NCBI RefSeq assembly: GCF_043951855.1
Contig: NZ_JBINJW010000002.1
Span: 124,001 to 188,000 of the forward strand
Origin: Proteiniclasticum sp043951855
GTDB taxonomy: Bacteria; Bacillota; Clostridia; Clostridiales; Clostridiaceae
DNA: 64,000 nucleotides
Direction of reading: 5' to 3'
Shown here: in pieces, positions 17,421 through 25,059 of the stretch
Layout: each line of letters starts with the position of its first letter
Position numbering within the stretch: position 1 is the stretch's first letter
The notes under the pieces: generated by a model
What the model was told of the DNA's origin: nothing
Seen by the model: the letters and a program-made list of their open reading frames with translations, nothing else
Databases searched by the model: none
Translations under genes and position numbers: made by a program

Positions 17421-17765
17421 CTATGTCCTCGTAATGGGAGAAGGTGTGAATCCCATGACATTGGTCAGCACATCCACAATCTGTATGATGGATGCTTCCA
17501 CGCTGGACACATCTCCTGTGATAAGGAGTGCTCCACTGAACCTGTCGATGAATCCCACTTCGATGCCCGCTGCCTTGGATGCCACATCCGCTGCGATGAT
17601 GGATGCTTCCGAAGGCGTGATGGTCAGAATGCCGATGGCACCCGAACTTTCTTCCACAAGGCCCATTTTACGGTAGATCTCCTGTCTGGGATTGGCTATG
17701 ATATGAGCAATTGTAATCTGCTTACCAGGAACAAATTCCTGAATGATCCTTGTTTTAGACTCCAC
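17421..17765 (-). CDS. eutS: EutS, bent hexameric shell protein
   Basis: 114 residues of the circularly permuted BMC domain (IAHIIANPRQEIYRKMG, GAIGILTITPSEASIIAADVASKAAG). EutS forms bent hexamers thought to shape shell edges. The start is a GTG with AAGGAG at a good distance. It is the first gene of the operon, behind the promoter and the first antitermination leader. Confidence 0.94.
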   Translation of the reverse strand: MESKTRIIQEFVPGKQITIAHIIANPRQEIYRKMGLVEESSGAIGILTITPSEASIIAADVASKAAGIEVGFIDRFSGALLITGDVSSVEASIIQIVDVLTNVMGFTPSPITRT

Positions 17766-17785
17766 CCCGTCATCTCCTTCATTAT

Positions 17786-17867
17786 AAAAAATGGCTCAAA
17801 AAATAAAACAAAGTTTATCTCTTGAAGCCCCATTGCTCTCTTATTCAATAACACCACTCCATTGTGG
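17786..17867 (-). promoter_or_regulatory. EutV (ANTAR) dual-hairpin antitermination leader before eutS
   Basis: P1 is CCAC, hexaloop AATGGA, GTGG (17854-17867); P2 is GAGC, hexaloop AATGGG, GCTT (17825-17838), 15 nt apart. The terminator (GGCTTCAA ... TTGAGCC then ATTTTTT; 17786-17829) shares its 5' arm with the loop end and 3' arm of P2. Layout and hexaloop rule match the second site at 14859-14933. Confidence 0.92.
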
Positions 17868-17894
17868 ATTCATGTAACCGTTTCCTTGTTTACA

Positions 17895-17923
17895 ATGATA
17901 TCACTATTATGCTCTCAGTTCAA
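17895..17923 (-). promoter_or_regulatory. promoter of the eut operon
   Basis: -35 TTGAAC (17918-17923), 17-bp spacer, -10 TATCAT (17895-17900), leading directly into the antitermination leader. A transcript would begin near 17888. Confidence 0.7.
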
Positions 17924-18119
17924 TAATTATAAAAATTTTTGTGATATTATCAACGATAATTTTTAAATCTGATAATAGTTATGAACGAATCCGCCAAAAG
18001 AGCACCGGAAGCATTTCTCTTTTATTCATCCAGGATTTCGGAAATAACTGCTGCATCCTGTGCTTCATCATGCAGAGTGGTGAAGCTACTGGAAAGGAAT
18101 CATTGAAGAGACAGCAGAA

Positions 18120-18158
18120 AACATCCCTGAACCAGTTGTATTCCGGTTCAGGGATGTT
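18120..18158 (-). terminator. terminator after the aldolase remnant
   Basis: Perfect 14-bp stem (AACATCCCTGAACC and complement) with an 11-nt loop, just after the aldolase stop codon. On the minus strand it ends in TTTTCTG. The 200 bp between this and the eut promoter hold nothing I can identify. Confidence 0.8.
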
Positions 18159-18160
18159 CT

Positions 18161-18688
18161 TTAAATCAGGAGAAAGGACTTAACGGTTTTCTTCATTTCA
18201 TCCTTTGCTGCGGTCATAACGATTTCAAATCTCGCACTGTCTAGGCGATCCTTGATGTATCCATAAGCCGCCTGGCTGCCAGCTATGGCCAGCTCCGTAT
18301 TCACATTGATTTTCCTGATGCCAAGGCTGAAAGCACCACCTAATATCTCCTTCGTGATTCCAGAGCTTCCATGAAGTACCAGAGGGGTCTGCGTTTCATG
18401 ATGAATTTCCTGGATTCGCTTCAGATTGATATCCGGTTTTCTTTTATACAGACCATGCGCATTCCCTACGGCAATGGCAAGAGCATCCACTTCCGTTTCC
18501 TTGATGTAGTGGTCTGCATCTGCAACGGTTGTGCAGACAATCTCCACTTCGTCGCTTCCATCTTCCTTGTTGAGATATCCAAGTTCTCCTTCTACCGAGA
18601 CGCCTCTTTCTCTTGCATAGGCCACCACTTCTCTGGTCTTTCGTATATTTTCCTCCAGAGGAAGTTTGGAGCCATCGTACAGTTCCTG
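18161..18688 (-). pseudogene. class II fructose-bisphosphate aldolase, 5'-truncated
   Basis: The frame encodes the C-terminal 175 residues of a class II aldolase (Fba/GatY/KbaY family). It starts with the family's YDGSKLPLEENI, then SVEGELGYL, AIAVGNAHGLY, LVLHGSSGI and KINVNTEL, which carry substrate and metal contacts. An in-frame TGA at 18689-18691 cuts it off and about 110 N-terminal residues are missing upstream, where an inverted repeat and the AbiE genes begin. The reading frame is otherwise intact, so truncation looks recent. An internal ATG or GTG could start a peptide, but it would lack half of the barrel. Confidence 0.85.
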
Positions 18689-18700
18689 TCAAAACACTTG

Positions 18701-18742
18701 GATGAAGGTTCATTCTCTTACTGATGAGAATGAACCTTCATC
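18701..18742 (-). terminator. perfect inverted repeat between abiEii and the aldolase remnant
   Basis: Two perfect 17-bp arms (GATGAAGGTTCATTCTC and complement) separated by 8 nt, 29 bp after the abiEii stop. The T-tract on the minus strand is weak, so it may be a terminator of the AbiE genes or a scar at the insertion edge. Confidence 0.55.
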
Positions 18743-18770
18743 GTAAGAAATCTTTGGGTTTCTCTTTTAC

Positions 18771-19736
18771 TTATCTAGTTTTCCATAATGCCATCGGGTG
18801 ACCCTTAATTCGCTTCAGAATCTCATTATCCTCAAATAGAAGCTCTGGAATGTATTCTCCAACCTCAAACCTATTCAAGAACTCCATCTCTTCCTTCGTC
18901 AAAATCATTAACTTAGATATGTACTCTTTAACTAGTATTTTGGCTGTCTCTAATTCAAAATCATCTTTGATTTTAATTACAGGTTTCAGATCTGTCTTGA
19001 TTTTCCTTTTGCTTATTGAGTCGATACCTTCTGTATCAAAGGTCTTGTTTATACTATTTTTATCTCTCGCTGATATGGCTGCATAGAATACAATACACTT
19101 CCTTAGCATAACTTCGCCCGATTTATCAAAGAGACCATAGTGAATCATATTTCTTACATCATACAAATCTCTGGCTGCAGCTCTGCTAAGTAGTGCATTT
19201 ATCTTACTTGCATAGATTTCAATTGGAGCTAGAGACTTCACTTTATACACATTGGAGAAATGTTCGGTTGCAATAAGCCTTTCTTCTGTTTCAAGAACGT
19301 GGCAACGTAAAGAATAATTGACTTCAATCTTGAAATTATCCTTATTCCCGCTGGCTCCCAGATAGTCATAGACCCATGAGTCCAAGCTATGCGGATTCTT
19401 TGTTTTGGGATTTATAGAATAACCCTGGAATACCATGTAACGATCAATCGTACTGTTAATGACCTCCCTACTTTTAAGCATTTCTTCTCTACTGCAACTG
19501 ATTAAATAATCCAAATCAATATCTACAGATAGACGTGGTAAGTTGAAGATTGTAAGATTAATGGCTGTTCCACCTTTTAATGCAAGACTATCTCTCAGAA
19601 TCGGATTTGTATTTAAATACTCCAAAATATCTGCGAGCCTTGTAACCTTTTCTAGGGTATCTCTAACAAATCCTAGTTCTTCAGCCTTTTTCCCTAAATA
19701 TATAATGTCGTAATTAGACAAGAATGTCACCTCCAT
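18771..19736 (-). CDS. AbiEii-type nucleotidyltransferase toxin
   Basis: 321 residues of the AbiEii/MenT-like nucleotidyltransferase family. The active-site stretch LKGGTAINLTIF then RLSVDIDLDYLIS (about 54-79) contains the G-G-T and D-x-D pattern. AbiEii toxins act as NTP transferases and stop growth, giving abortive phage infection. The start overlaps the end of the AbiEi gene by 23 bp, the usual arrangement of the type IV toxin-antitoxin pair. Composition is AT-richer than the eut and nan genes on either side, suggesting acquisition. Confidence 0.88.
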   Translation of the reverse strand: MEVTFLSNYDIIYLGKKAEELGFVRDTLEKVTRLADILEYLNTNPILRDSLALKGGTAINLTIFNLPRLSVDIDLDYLISCSREEMLKSREVINSTIDRYMVFQGYSINPKTKNPHSLDSWVYDYLGASGNKDNFKIEVNYSLRCHVLETEERLIATEHFSNVYKVKSLAPIEIYASKINALLSRAAARDLYDVRNMIHYGLFDKSGEVMLRKCIVFYAAISARDKNSINKTFDTEGIDSISKRKIKTDLKPVIKIKDDFELETAKILVKEYISKLMILTKEEMEFLNRFEVGEYIPELLFEDNEILKRIKGHPMALWKTR

Positions 19737-20481
19737 GATCCCTTATTTCAAATAATTTTTCCGGTATCATCAGTTCCCATTCACTATTATAGAAACTATC
19801 ATCCTTTGTATCACTTACAAGGTATCGTCTGCTTTTCCCAATTTTACCTTTGCAATATTCTATGAACTCATTTGATAACTGCATCTCATTTTTATAACGA
19901 TCAAGGAGATATCCAGCACGTTGATATAAACCTTGGGTATTATATATGTCAAGATATCGTTTCAGTCTCTTTTCGTTCAGGTAATGGATGCCTTGCAGGC
20001 AGTTAAGTAATTCTTCAAACCCTCCGATTTTATTGAAATCCCTTATGCTGTCAATAACTGTCCGTTCCATATCAGTTATTCTAACACCGGTGGTGTTCTT
20101 TGCATCAGAAACTCCCTCACTCATCCTTGATGCAATATATTTATACGTGATATGATTATATTCAAAATGATTGAACTTTGTCTCAGATGAAACATATATC
20201 TCATTGAATACTTGATTCGCCAGGCCGTAATATTCAAAAGCACTGTGGTGTGAAATATATGCTGTATCGGTTATCGCACAAGCGATTTGATAACGTGTCG
20301 CTACAAGCTGTGCTGTCGCCGGATTTACAACAGAGTATATATTCTTTCTGACCTTCCTGACAAGATCTCTTTTCATCAAACTATGGATCCTGCTGTAGGA
20401 TGTCTTCTCATTGCCTACAATCTTCTTAACATCATCGATTGTAAAAACCGGATATTTTGCCAGCTTAGTCAACATATTCAT
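19714..20481 (-). CDS. AbiEi-type antitoxin and autorepressor
   Basis: 255 residues with an N-terminal winged helix (FTIDDVKKIVGNEKTSYSRI, about 13-32, then RKVRKNIYSVV) and the C-terminal AbiEi antitoxin domain (YISHHSAFEYYGLANQ, about 75, and TDMERTVIDSI). AbiEi neutralises AbiEii and represses the operon by binding inverted repeats upstream. Two palindromes lie within 170 bp of its start. First gene of the two-gene operon. Confidence 0.87.
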   Translation of the reverse strand: MNMLTKLAKYPVFTIDDVKKIVGNEKTSYSRIHSLMKRDLVRKVRKNIYSVVNPATAQLVATRYQIACAITDTAYISHHSAFEYYGLANQVFNEIYVSSETKFNHFEYNHITYKYIASRMSEGVSDAKNTTGVRITDMERTVIDSIRDFNKIGGFEELLNCLQGIHYLNEKRLKRYLDIYNTQGLYQRAGYLLDRYKNEMQLSNEFIEYCKGKIGKSRRYLVSDTKDDSFYNSEWELMIPEKLFEIRDHGGDILV

Positions 20482-20508
20482 TTAATTCACCTCTTCTTTT
20501 TAATTTTG

Positions 20509-20542
20509 GCATGATAATCTTTAATTTTAATTATTATCATGC
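20509..20542 (-). promoter_or_regulatory. candidate AbiEi operator palindrome
   Basis: Perfect 10-bp arms GCATGATAAT (20509-20518) and ATTATCATGC (20533-20542), 28 bp upstream of the abiEi ATG. Position fits an autorepressor operator overlapping the promoter. Confidence 0.55.
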
Positions 20543-20588
20543 TATTTTTAAAATATGATGTCAACTCAGTAATAGGATAATAATTACT

Positions 20589-20646
20589 TTTTTAATTATA
20601 TCACGTTATTCTTAAATAATAAAGAATACCGTGATATAATTAAAAA
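20589..20646. repeat. large palindrome upstream of abiEi
   Basis: Two 25-bp arms with a single mismatch, core AATTATATCACG, separated by 8 nt (20589-20613 and 20622-20646). It lacks a clear gene to terminate, so a second AbiEi operator or an element end is as likely as a terminator. Confidence 0.6.
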
Positions 20647-20690
20647 AATCGGACTATACATTTTTTGAAACTCCATATTTCTCACTGTGA

Positions 20691-20744
20691 AACAAAGATC
20701 GTCTTTATCATCCTGATTACAGGATCATAAAGACGATCTTTGTT
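20691..20744 (-). terminator. terminator of the sialic acid operon
   Basis: An 18-bp perfect outer stem (AACAAAGATCGTCTTTAT and complement) plus an inner ATCCTG/CAGGAT stem with a 4-nt loop, 5 bp after the nanQ-like stop codon. Confidence 0.85.
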
Positions 20745-20749
20745 CTTAA

Positions 20750-21211
20750 CTATCTGATTTTAACCTTCAGGATGAACTTCTCTACATTCTGAAGTTCACC
20801 AGGTGATGCATTCACCAGGTGCGCATCTTCCGGAAAATAGATACCGAAGGAGCCTTCCCCGATGTAGCTGTCTGTATAATGCATGCCATCATAGTCTCCC
20901 AGGAGAAAATCATTCTCCCTGTCATACTGCGTAGCATGCACAAGGTTTCTCTTTTCCGTGGTTCGGATGAAGTCCGTTCCTTTTAATGTGATGTGGATAT
21001 CCACATAGCGCTCATGGGCTTCGTAGCGGGCCTCAGAAAGTGGAATCTGCATCGCATCTCTGTGGTTCATGAAGATCTCTTCCCCTTTGATTTCGTGTCT
21101 TCTTCTCTCAAGGGACATCACATCGAAGGTCAGAAGAAACTTTCTGGCTTCTTCCATATTGGGGTCTTCAAAACGGTATCTTTCTAGGTTCTCCAGACGA
21201 TCTGTTATCAT
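20750..21211 (-). CDS. YhcH/YjgK/YiaL family protein (NanQ-like sialate anomerase)
   Basis: 153 residues of the DUF386 cupin family. Markers are the central EAHERYVDIHITLKG (about 64) and the C-terminal IYFPEDAHLVNASPGE (about 124). E. coli YhcH/NanQ acts as an N-acetylneuraminate anomerase, feeding the open form to the lyase. It is the last gene of the nan operon, about 80 bp after the RpiR regulator and followed by a strong terminator. Confidence 0.88.
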   Translation of the reverse strand: MITDRLENLERYRFEDPNMEEARKFLLTFDVMSLERRRHEIKGEEIFMNHRDAMQIPLSEARYEAHERYVDIHITLKGTDFIRTTEKRNLVHATQYDRENDFLLGDYDGMHYTDSYIGEGSFGIYFPEDAHLVNASPGELQNVEKFILKVKIR

Positions 21212-21289
21212 CTATTTTTCCTCACTTTCCTTTGTTTCTCTATCATTGATCTATCCGGCTTCAGATAAGATTACGTCTGCCGTCTTCTC

Positions 21290-22150
21290 TTACACCAGCT
21301 TGTCTGCAACGGCTCTGGCGGTCTTCTCCTTGTTCTCCTTGGACACCTCGAAGGTCTTCTTGAAATATTCGAAGTAGAGCACATCCAGAAGATACAGCTG
21401 GGAGATCTTGGCAGACAGAGAACCCCCCTGAAGCGGCCCTTCATTGGCTCCGCACAGGAGCGTGACATCCGCGTAAGCGATCATGGGCGATTTGGAGAAC
21501 CTGGTGATGGCTATGACGAAGGCTCCGGATTCCTTGGCGATTCTTGCCACTTCGATGGAATCTTTGGTCTGACCGGAGTAGGAAATGATGATGGCCACTT
21601 CTCTCTCGTTCATCTGGGCTGCTGTCATGACCTGGAAGTGACTGTCGATGATCACTTCCGCCTTGTTGGTGATACGCAGAAACTTGTTCTGCCCTTCCAT
21701 GGCGGTGATGAGGGAGGAACCGATGCCGAAGAAACGGATTCTCTCCGCCTCGATGATCTTTTCCACTGCCTTGTCCAGATCCTCATAATCCAGCAGATTA
21801 TAGGTCTGGTCCAGCGCACTGATATTGGTCTGCTTCACCTTGCCGGCCAGCACATCCAGACTGTCATTTAAAAGAATCTCCGTATCGATGTTTCTTGTGG
21901 TGTCATTCTCCTCTGAATTAAGGCTCTGAGCCACTGAGATCTTAAACTCCTGATATCCCTTCAGTCCCAGATTCTTGCAGAACCGGAAGATGCCCGACTC
22001 GCCCACCTTGGACTTTTCAGCCAGTTCCGTGATGGACATGAACATGATCTGGTCCCGCTGTTTCAGGATATAGTCCGCCAGTCTTTTTTCTGATTTGGTG
22101 AATGAATTGTACAAGGTACTGATACGGTCAAATACGTCTACATTATTCAT
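21290..22150 (-). CDS. RpiR-family regulator of the sialic acid operon
   Basis: 286 residues. An N-terminal HTH_6 domain (1-77; ITELAEKSKVGESGIFRFCKNLG at about 39-61) is followed by a SIS sugar-phosphate binding domain (about 120-260; RFFGIGSSLITAMEG, AIIISYSGQTKDSIEVA). RpiR-type NanR proteins sense N-acetylmannosamine-6-phosphate in several Gram-positives. Being inside the operon suggests autoregulation of the nan genes. Confidence 0.9.
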   Translation of the reverse strand: MNNVDVFDRISTLYNSFTKSEKRLADYILKQRDQIMFMSITELAEKSKVGESGIFRFCKNLGLKGYQEFKISVAQSLNSEENDTTRNIDTEILLNDSLDVLAGKVKQTNISALDQTYNLLDYEDLDKAVEKIIEAERIRFFGIGSSLITAMEGQNKFLRITNKAEVIIDSHFQVMTAAQMNEREVAIIISYSGQTKDSIEVARIAKESGAFVIAITRFSKSPMIAYADVTLLCGANEGPLQGGSLSAKISQLYLLDVLYFEYFKKTFEVSKENKEKTARAVADKLV

Positions 22151-22162
22151 GTTATTCCCCCA

Positions 22163-23047
22163 TTAACTGTTGAGATAGAGAGATGCTGCACCCAGAAGTC
22201 CTGCCTTGTTGCCAAGGGATGCCTTCACGAGTTTCACATTTTTAAAGCTGTCCATGATCTGGCTGAAGGTATGCTCCTTAATGGCTTCGAAGGCCAGGTC
22301 CTGTTCCAGGACTCCTCCCCCCAGAACGATCAGCGCCGGATTGAAGATATGGATGATGTTCACCAGGCCATAGGACACTTCCTTGGCCCAGGCATCCAAG
22401 AGCTCCGTCATGAGGACATCTCCTGCCTGGATTCTCTGGAAGAGCTTTCTTCCATTGTCGCAGTCCGGATCCATCTTCATGGCCTCCTGTACCAGAACCC
22501 TTGCAGAAGCATAGGATTCATAGCAGCCTTTCTTTCCGCAGTTGCAGTCTCTTCCGCCTGGATGAATGACCATATGGCCGAATTCTCCGGCGATGCCGCT
22601 TTCCCCGCCATAGACCTTCCGGTTCAGGATGATGGAGCCCCCCACGCCTGTCCCGTAGGTCAGGCAGATGAGGTCTTCCGATAAAGCACCTGCACCGAAC
22701 CAGGCTTCCCCAAGGGCTGCGCAGTTCACATCGTTCTCCACCTTCACAGGCAGAGAGAATTCCTTCTCCAGCATGGCTTTCACCTTCATGCCCGTATAGC
22801 CGGGAATGTTCTCATTGGCATAGATGATCTCCCCCTTCACGCTGTCCACCTGTCCTGCAGTGGAGATGCCGATGGCATCGTAGTCTTCTTCATAGGTTCT
22901 CAGAAGCTTCACCAGGTTCTTCATCACATGGCTTCCGCCAAGGACGCTTTCTGTGGGCGCTTCTTTAAATTCAATTGTCTTTCCTGTATCTTCAATCACC
23001 GCTGCCTTGATGGATGTACCACCGATATCGGCGCAAAGGATTTTCAT
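22163..23047 (-). CDS. nanK: ROK-family kinase, probable N-acetylmannosamine kinase
   Basis: 294 residues of the ROK family: the ATP site DIGGTSIKAAVIE (about 7), sugar-binding VENDVNCAALGE (about 104) and the zinc motif HPGGRDCNCGKKGCYE (about 157-172). In the sialate pathway NanK phosphorylates N-acetylmannosamine after NanA. Its place between nanE and the RpiR gene supports this rather than glucose as substrate. Confidence 0.9.
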   Translation of the reverse strand: MKILCADIGGTSIKAAVIEDTGKTIEFKEAPTESVLGGSHVMKNLVKLLRTYEEDYDAIGISTAGQVDSVKGEIIYANENIPGYTGMKVKAMLEKEFSLPVKVENDVNCAALGEAWFGAGALSEDLICLTYGTGVGGSIILNRKVYGGESGIAGEFGHMVIHPGGRDCNCGKKGCYESYASARVLVQEAMKMDPDCDNGRKLFQRIQAGDVLMTELLDAWAKEVSYGLVNIIHIFNPALIVLGGGVLEQDLAFEAIKEHTFSQIMDSFKNVKLVKASLGNKAGLLGAASLYLNS

Positions 23048-23087
23048 AGGATCACCACCTGCTTTTTATTATAAGGGAATATGTAAT

Positions 23088-23777
23088 CTATTTCACTACA
23101 CTGGCGAATTTCTTTGTGATTTCCAGGGGTCTTGTGATGGCTGAGCCCACCACTGCGGCATGGACACCCAGTTCCATGACCTTCTTCAGCTCTTCCGGCG
23201 TGGAGATGCCTCCTTCTGCGATGACCGGTACGTCAAAATCACGGGCCATGCGCTCGATGAGCGTAAAGTCCGGCAGGCTTGCTTCCTTGGACTCTTCCGT
23301 ATAGCCTGCCAGGGTGCTTCCGATGCAGTCAAAGCCCAGCTTCACCGCTTTCTTCGCGTCTTCATAGGTGGCGCAGTCCGCCATGAAGATCTGATCAGGA
23401 TATTTGTTTCTGATTTCAGGAAACACCTCTTCAATGACCTTCCCGTCGGGTCTTACCCTTTCTGTAGCATCCAGCGCGATGATTTCCACTCCTTCTTCCG
23501 CCAGTTCATCGATTTCCGCCATGGTAGGTGTAATGAATACGGGGCAGTCCCCATAGACTTTCTTGATGATTCCTATGATGGGAAGATCCACAGTCTTTCT
23601 GATTTCCCGGATATCCACCACGGTGTTGGCACGGATGCCGATGGCTCCGCCCTGGAAGGCCGCATAGGCCATTCTGCCCATGATGTAGGAGCTGTGGAGG
23701 GGTTCTTCCGGCAGCGCCTGACAGGATACCACCAGACCTCCCTTTATGGATTCGAATATTTCTTCTTTACTTTTCAT
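23088..23777 (-). CDS. nanE: NanE, N-acetylmannosamine-6-phosphate 2-epimerase
   Basis: 229 residues matching NanE across the TIM barrel: VSCQALPEEPLHSSYIMGRM (about 17), GIRANTVVDI, GIIKKVYGDCPVFITPT (about 69), ADCATYEDAKKAVKLGFD and VIAEGGISTPEE (about 190), with the catalytic lysine in the IIKK stretch. It converts ManNAc-6-P to GlcNAc-6-P. Upstream lies a 170-bp gap containing inverted repeats. Confidence 0.95.
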   Translation of the reverse strand: MKSKEEIFESIKGGLVVSCQALPEEPLHSSYIMGRMAYAAFQGGAIGIRANTVVDIREIRKTVDLPIIGIIKKVYGDCPVFITPTMAEIDELAEEGVEIIALDATERVRPDGKVIEEVFPEIRNKYPDQIFMADCATYEDAKKAVKLGFDCIGSTLAGYTEESKEASLPDFTLIERMARDFDVPVIAEGGISTPEELKKVMELGVHAAVVGSAITRPLEITKKFASVVK

Positions 23778-23843
23778 ATACGTCTATGACTCTTAAAGAG
23801 TCATCCTCCTCTTTCTAGATTTCGTCGTTTTCCTTTACTCTAT

Positions 23844-23897
23844 GGAAACACAGGACCTATGGACTACGAGTAGGAGCATAGGTTCTCGTGTGCTTCC
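23844..23897 (-). repeat. imperfect inverted repeat between the oxidoreductase gene and nanE
   Basis: Arms GGAAACACAGGACCTATG (23844-23861) and 23877-23897 form a long imperfect stem; a second small palindrome (ATGACTC/GAGTCAT) lies at 23786-23804 just upstream of the nanE start. No T-tract, so an mRNA processing or stability element is more likely than a terminator. Confidence 0.45.
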
Positions 23898-23946
23898 TCT
23901 CTTCTTCAGTTTCTGTATTGTATTTCTCTTGTTCCTGCAGTTTTAT

Positions 23947-25059
23947 CTACTCTTCCAGCTTTCTATTCCAGTAGAGATCATACTCTTCCGGATCATAATT
24001 CAAGTCCACGGTCTTTCCGGACCAGGAGGACAGGTAGGCACTATTAATCACCTGTACGCTTTTCAGTCCTTCGGAAAAGGATGCCATGACCTTTTCCTTT
24101 CCGAGTATGCTGCCGATGAAGTTGTTTATGGTTCTTGCCTGTTCCACCTTATTGGATGAGGAGGGCATCTCAAACCGCTCCACTTCACAGGGTACGTGGG
24201 TGAAATAGGTGCGCTCTTTTTTCGCAAAGTCTTCTTCACATTCTGTGAGTCTTGTGATTTTCAGGCTTCTGTCTTCTTCCACCACAATCTGGCCCTTGTC
24301 GAAGGACAGTTCCAGTCTGTTGGTTCCGGGACTTTCATGGGTGGAGGCAAGGAAGGTTGCACGTGCTCCGCTTTCGTAGAACAGGTTCAGAATCACATCG
24401 TTCTCTGTGGTCATAGGGCGATGAAAGCCTTCCTTCATGAAGGCATGGGCTTTCTCGGGCATACCGATGATCCATAGAAGAAGATCCAGCTGATGAACCG
24501 CCTGGTTCATCAGTACGCCTCCCCCTTCAGTGAGATAGGTTCCTCTCCAGGTGCTGGTGCCATAGTAGGCATAGGTCCGGTAGAGATTGGTGATCTGCCA
24601 TAGGGCACGTCTCAGCTCCCCCAGTTCACCGCTTCCCGCAATGTCCTTCACTTTCTGGTAGAGGTCACTGCTGCGTCTGTTCAGCATCACTGCCGATACA
24701 AGATGCGGTTTTTCTTCTGCAAGCTTCACAAGGTCTGTGAGCTCCGATGCCTTGATGCCCAGAGGCTTGTCCACCAGCACGTTTTTCCCGCTTTCTAGGA
24801 CCAGCTCTGCCATGGCGGGATGCAGGGTATGGGGCGTTGTGATGATCACCGCATCCACTACATCTTTCTTCAGCATTTCCTCAAGGCAGCTGAAGGTTCT
24901 GATGTCACCCAGTGCATAGGTATCGATGATGCCTTTCACTCTTTCCTGGTTTCTGGAAGAAAGGGCTGTGATTCTGCCTTCGCTGATTTTTCCATCAGCG
25001 AAAAGTGAAATGTAGTCTTCCGCGATCTGTCCGATGCCTGCGATTCCGATTCTCACCAT
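23947..25059 (-). CDS. Gfo/Idh/MocA oxidoreductase, candidate 2,7-anhydro-sialate oxidoreductase (NanOx/YjhC type)
   Basis: 370 residues. An N-terminal Rossmann fold (RIGIAGIGQIAEDY) is followed by VDKPLGIKA (about 95), the position of the family's E-K-P motif, and a C-terminal alpha/beta domain. In Ruminococcus gnavus (NanOx) and E. coli (YjhC), enzymes of this family and size in nan clusters convert 2,7-anhydro-Neu5Ac into Neu5Ac. Context therefore suggests the same job here, but sequence alone cannot separate it from other family members. It overlaps the flavoprotein gene by 7 bp. Confidence 0.75.
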   Translation of the reverse strand: MVRIGIAGIGQIAEDYISLFADGKISEGRITALSSRNQERVKGIIDTYALGDIRTFSCLEEMLKKDVVDAVIITTPHTLHPAMAELVLESGKNVLVDKPLGIKASELTDLVKLAEEKPHLVSAVMLNRRSSDLYQKVKDIAGSGELGELRRALWQITNLYRTYAYYGTSTWRGTYLTEGGGVLMNQAVHQLDLLLWIIGMPEKAHAFMKEGFHRPMTTENDVILNLFYESGARATFLASTHESPGTNRLELSFDKGQIVVEEDRSLKITRLTECEEDFAKKERTYFTHVPCEVERFEMPSSSNKVEQARTINNFIGSILGKEKVMASFSEGLKSVQVINSAYLSSWSGKTVDLNYDPEEYDLYWNRKLEE

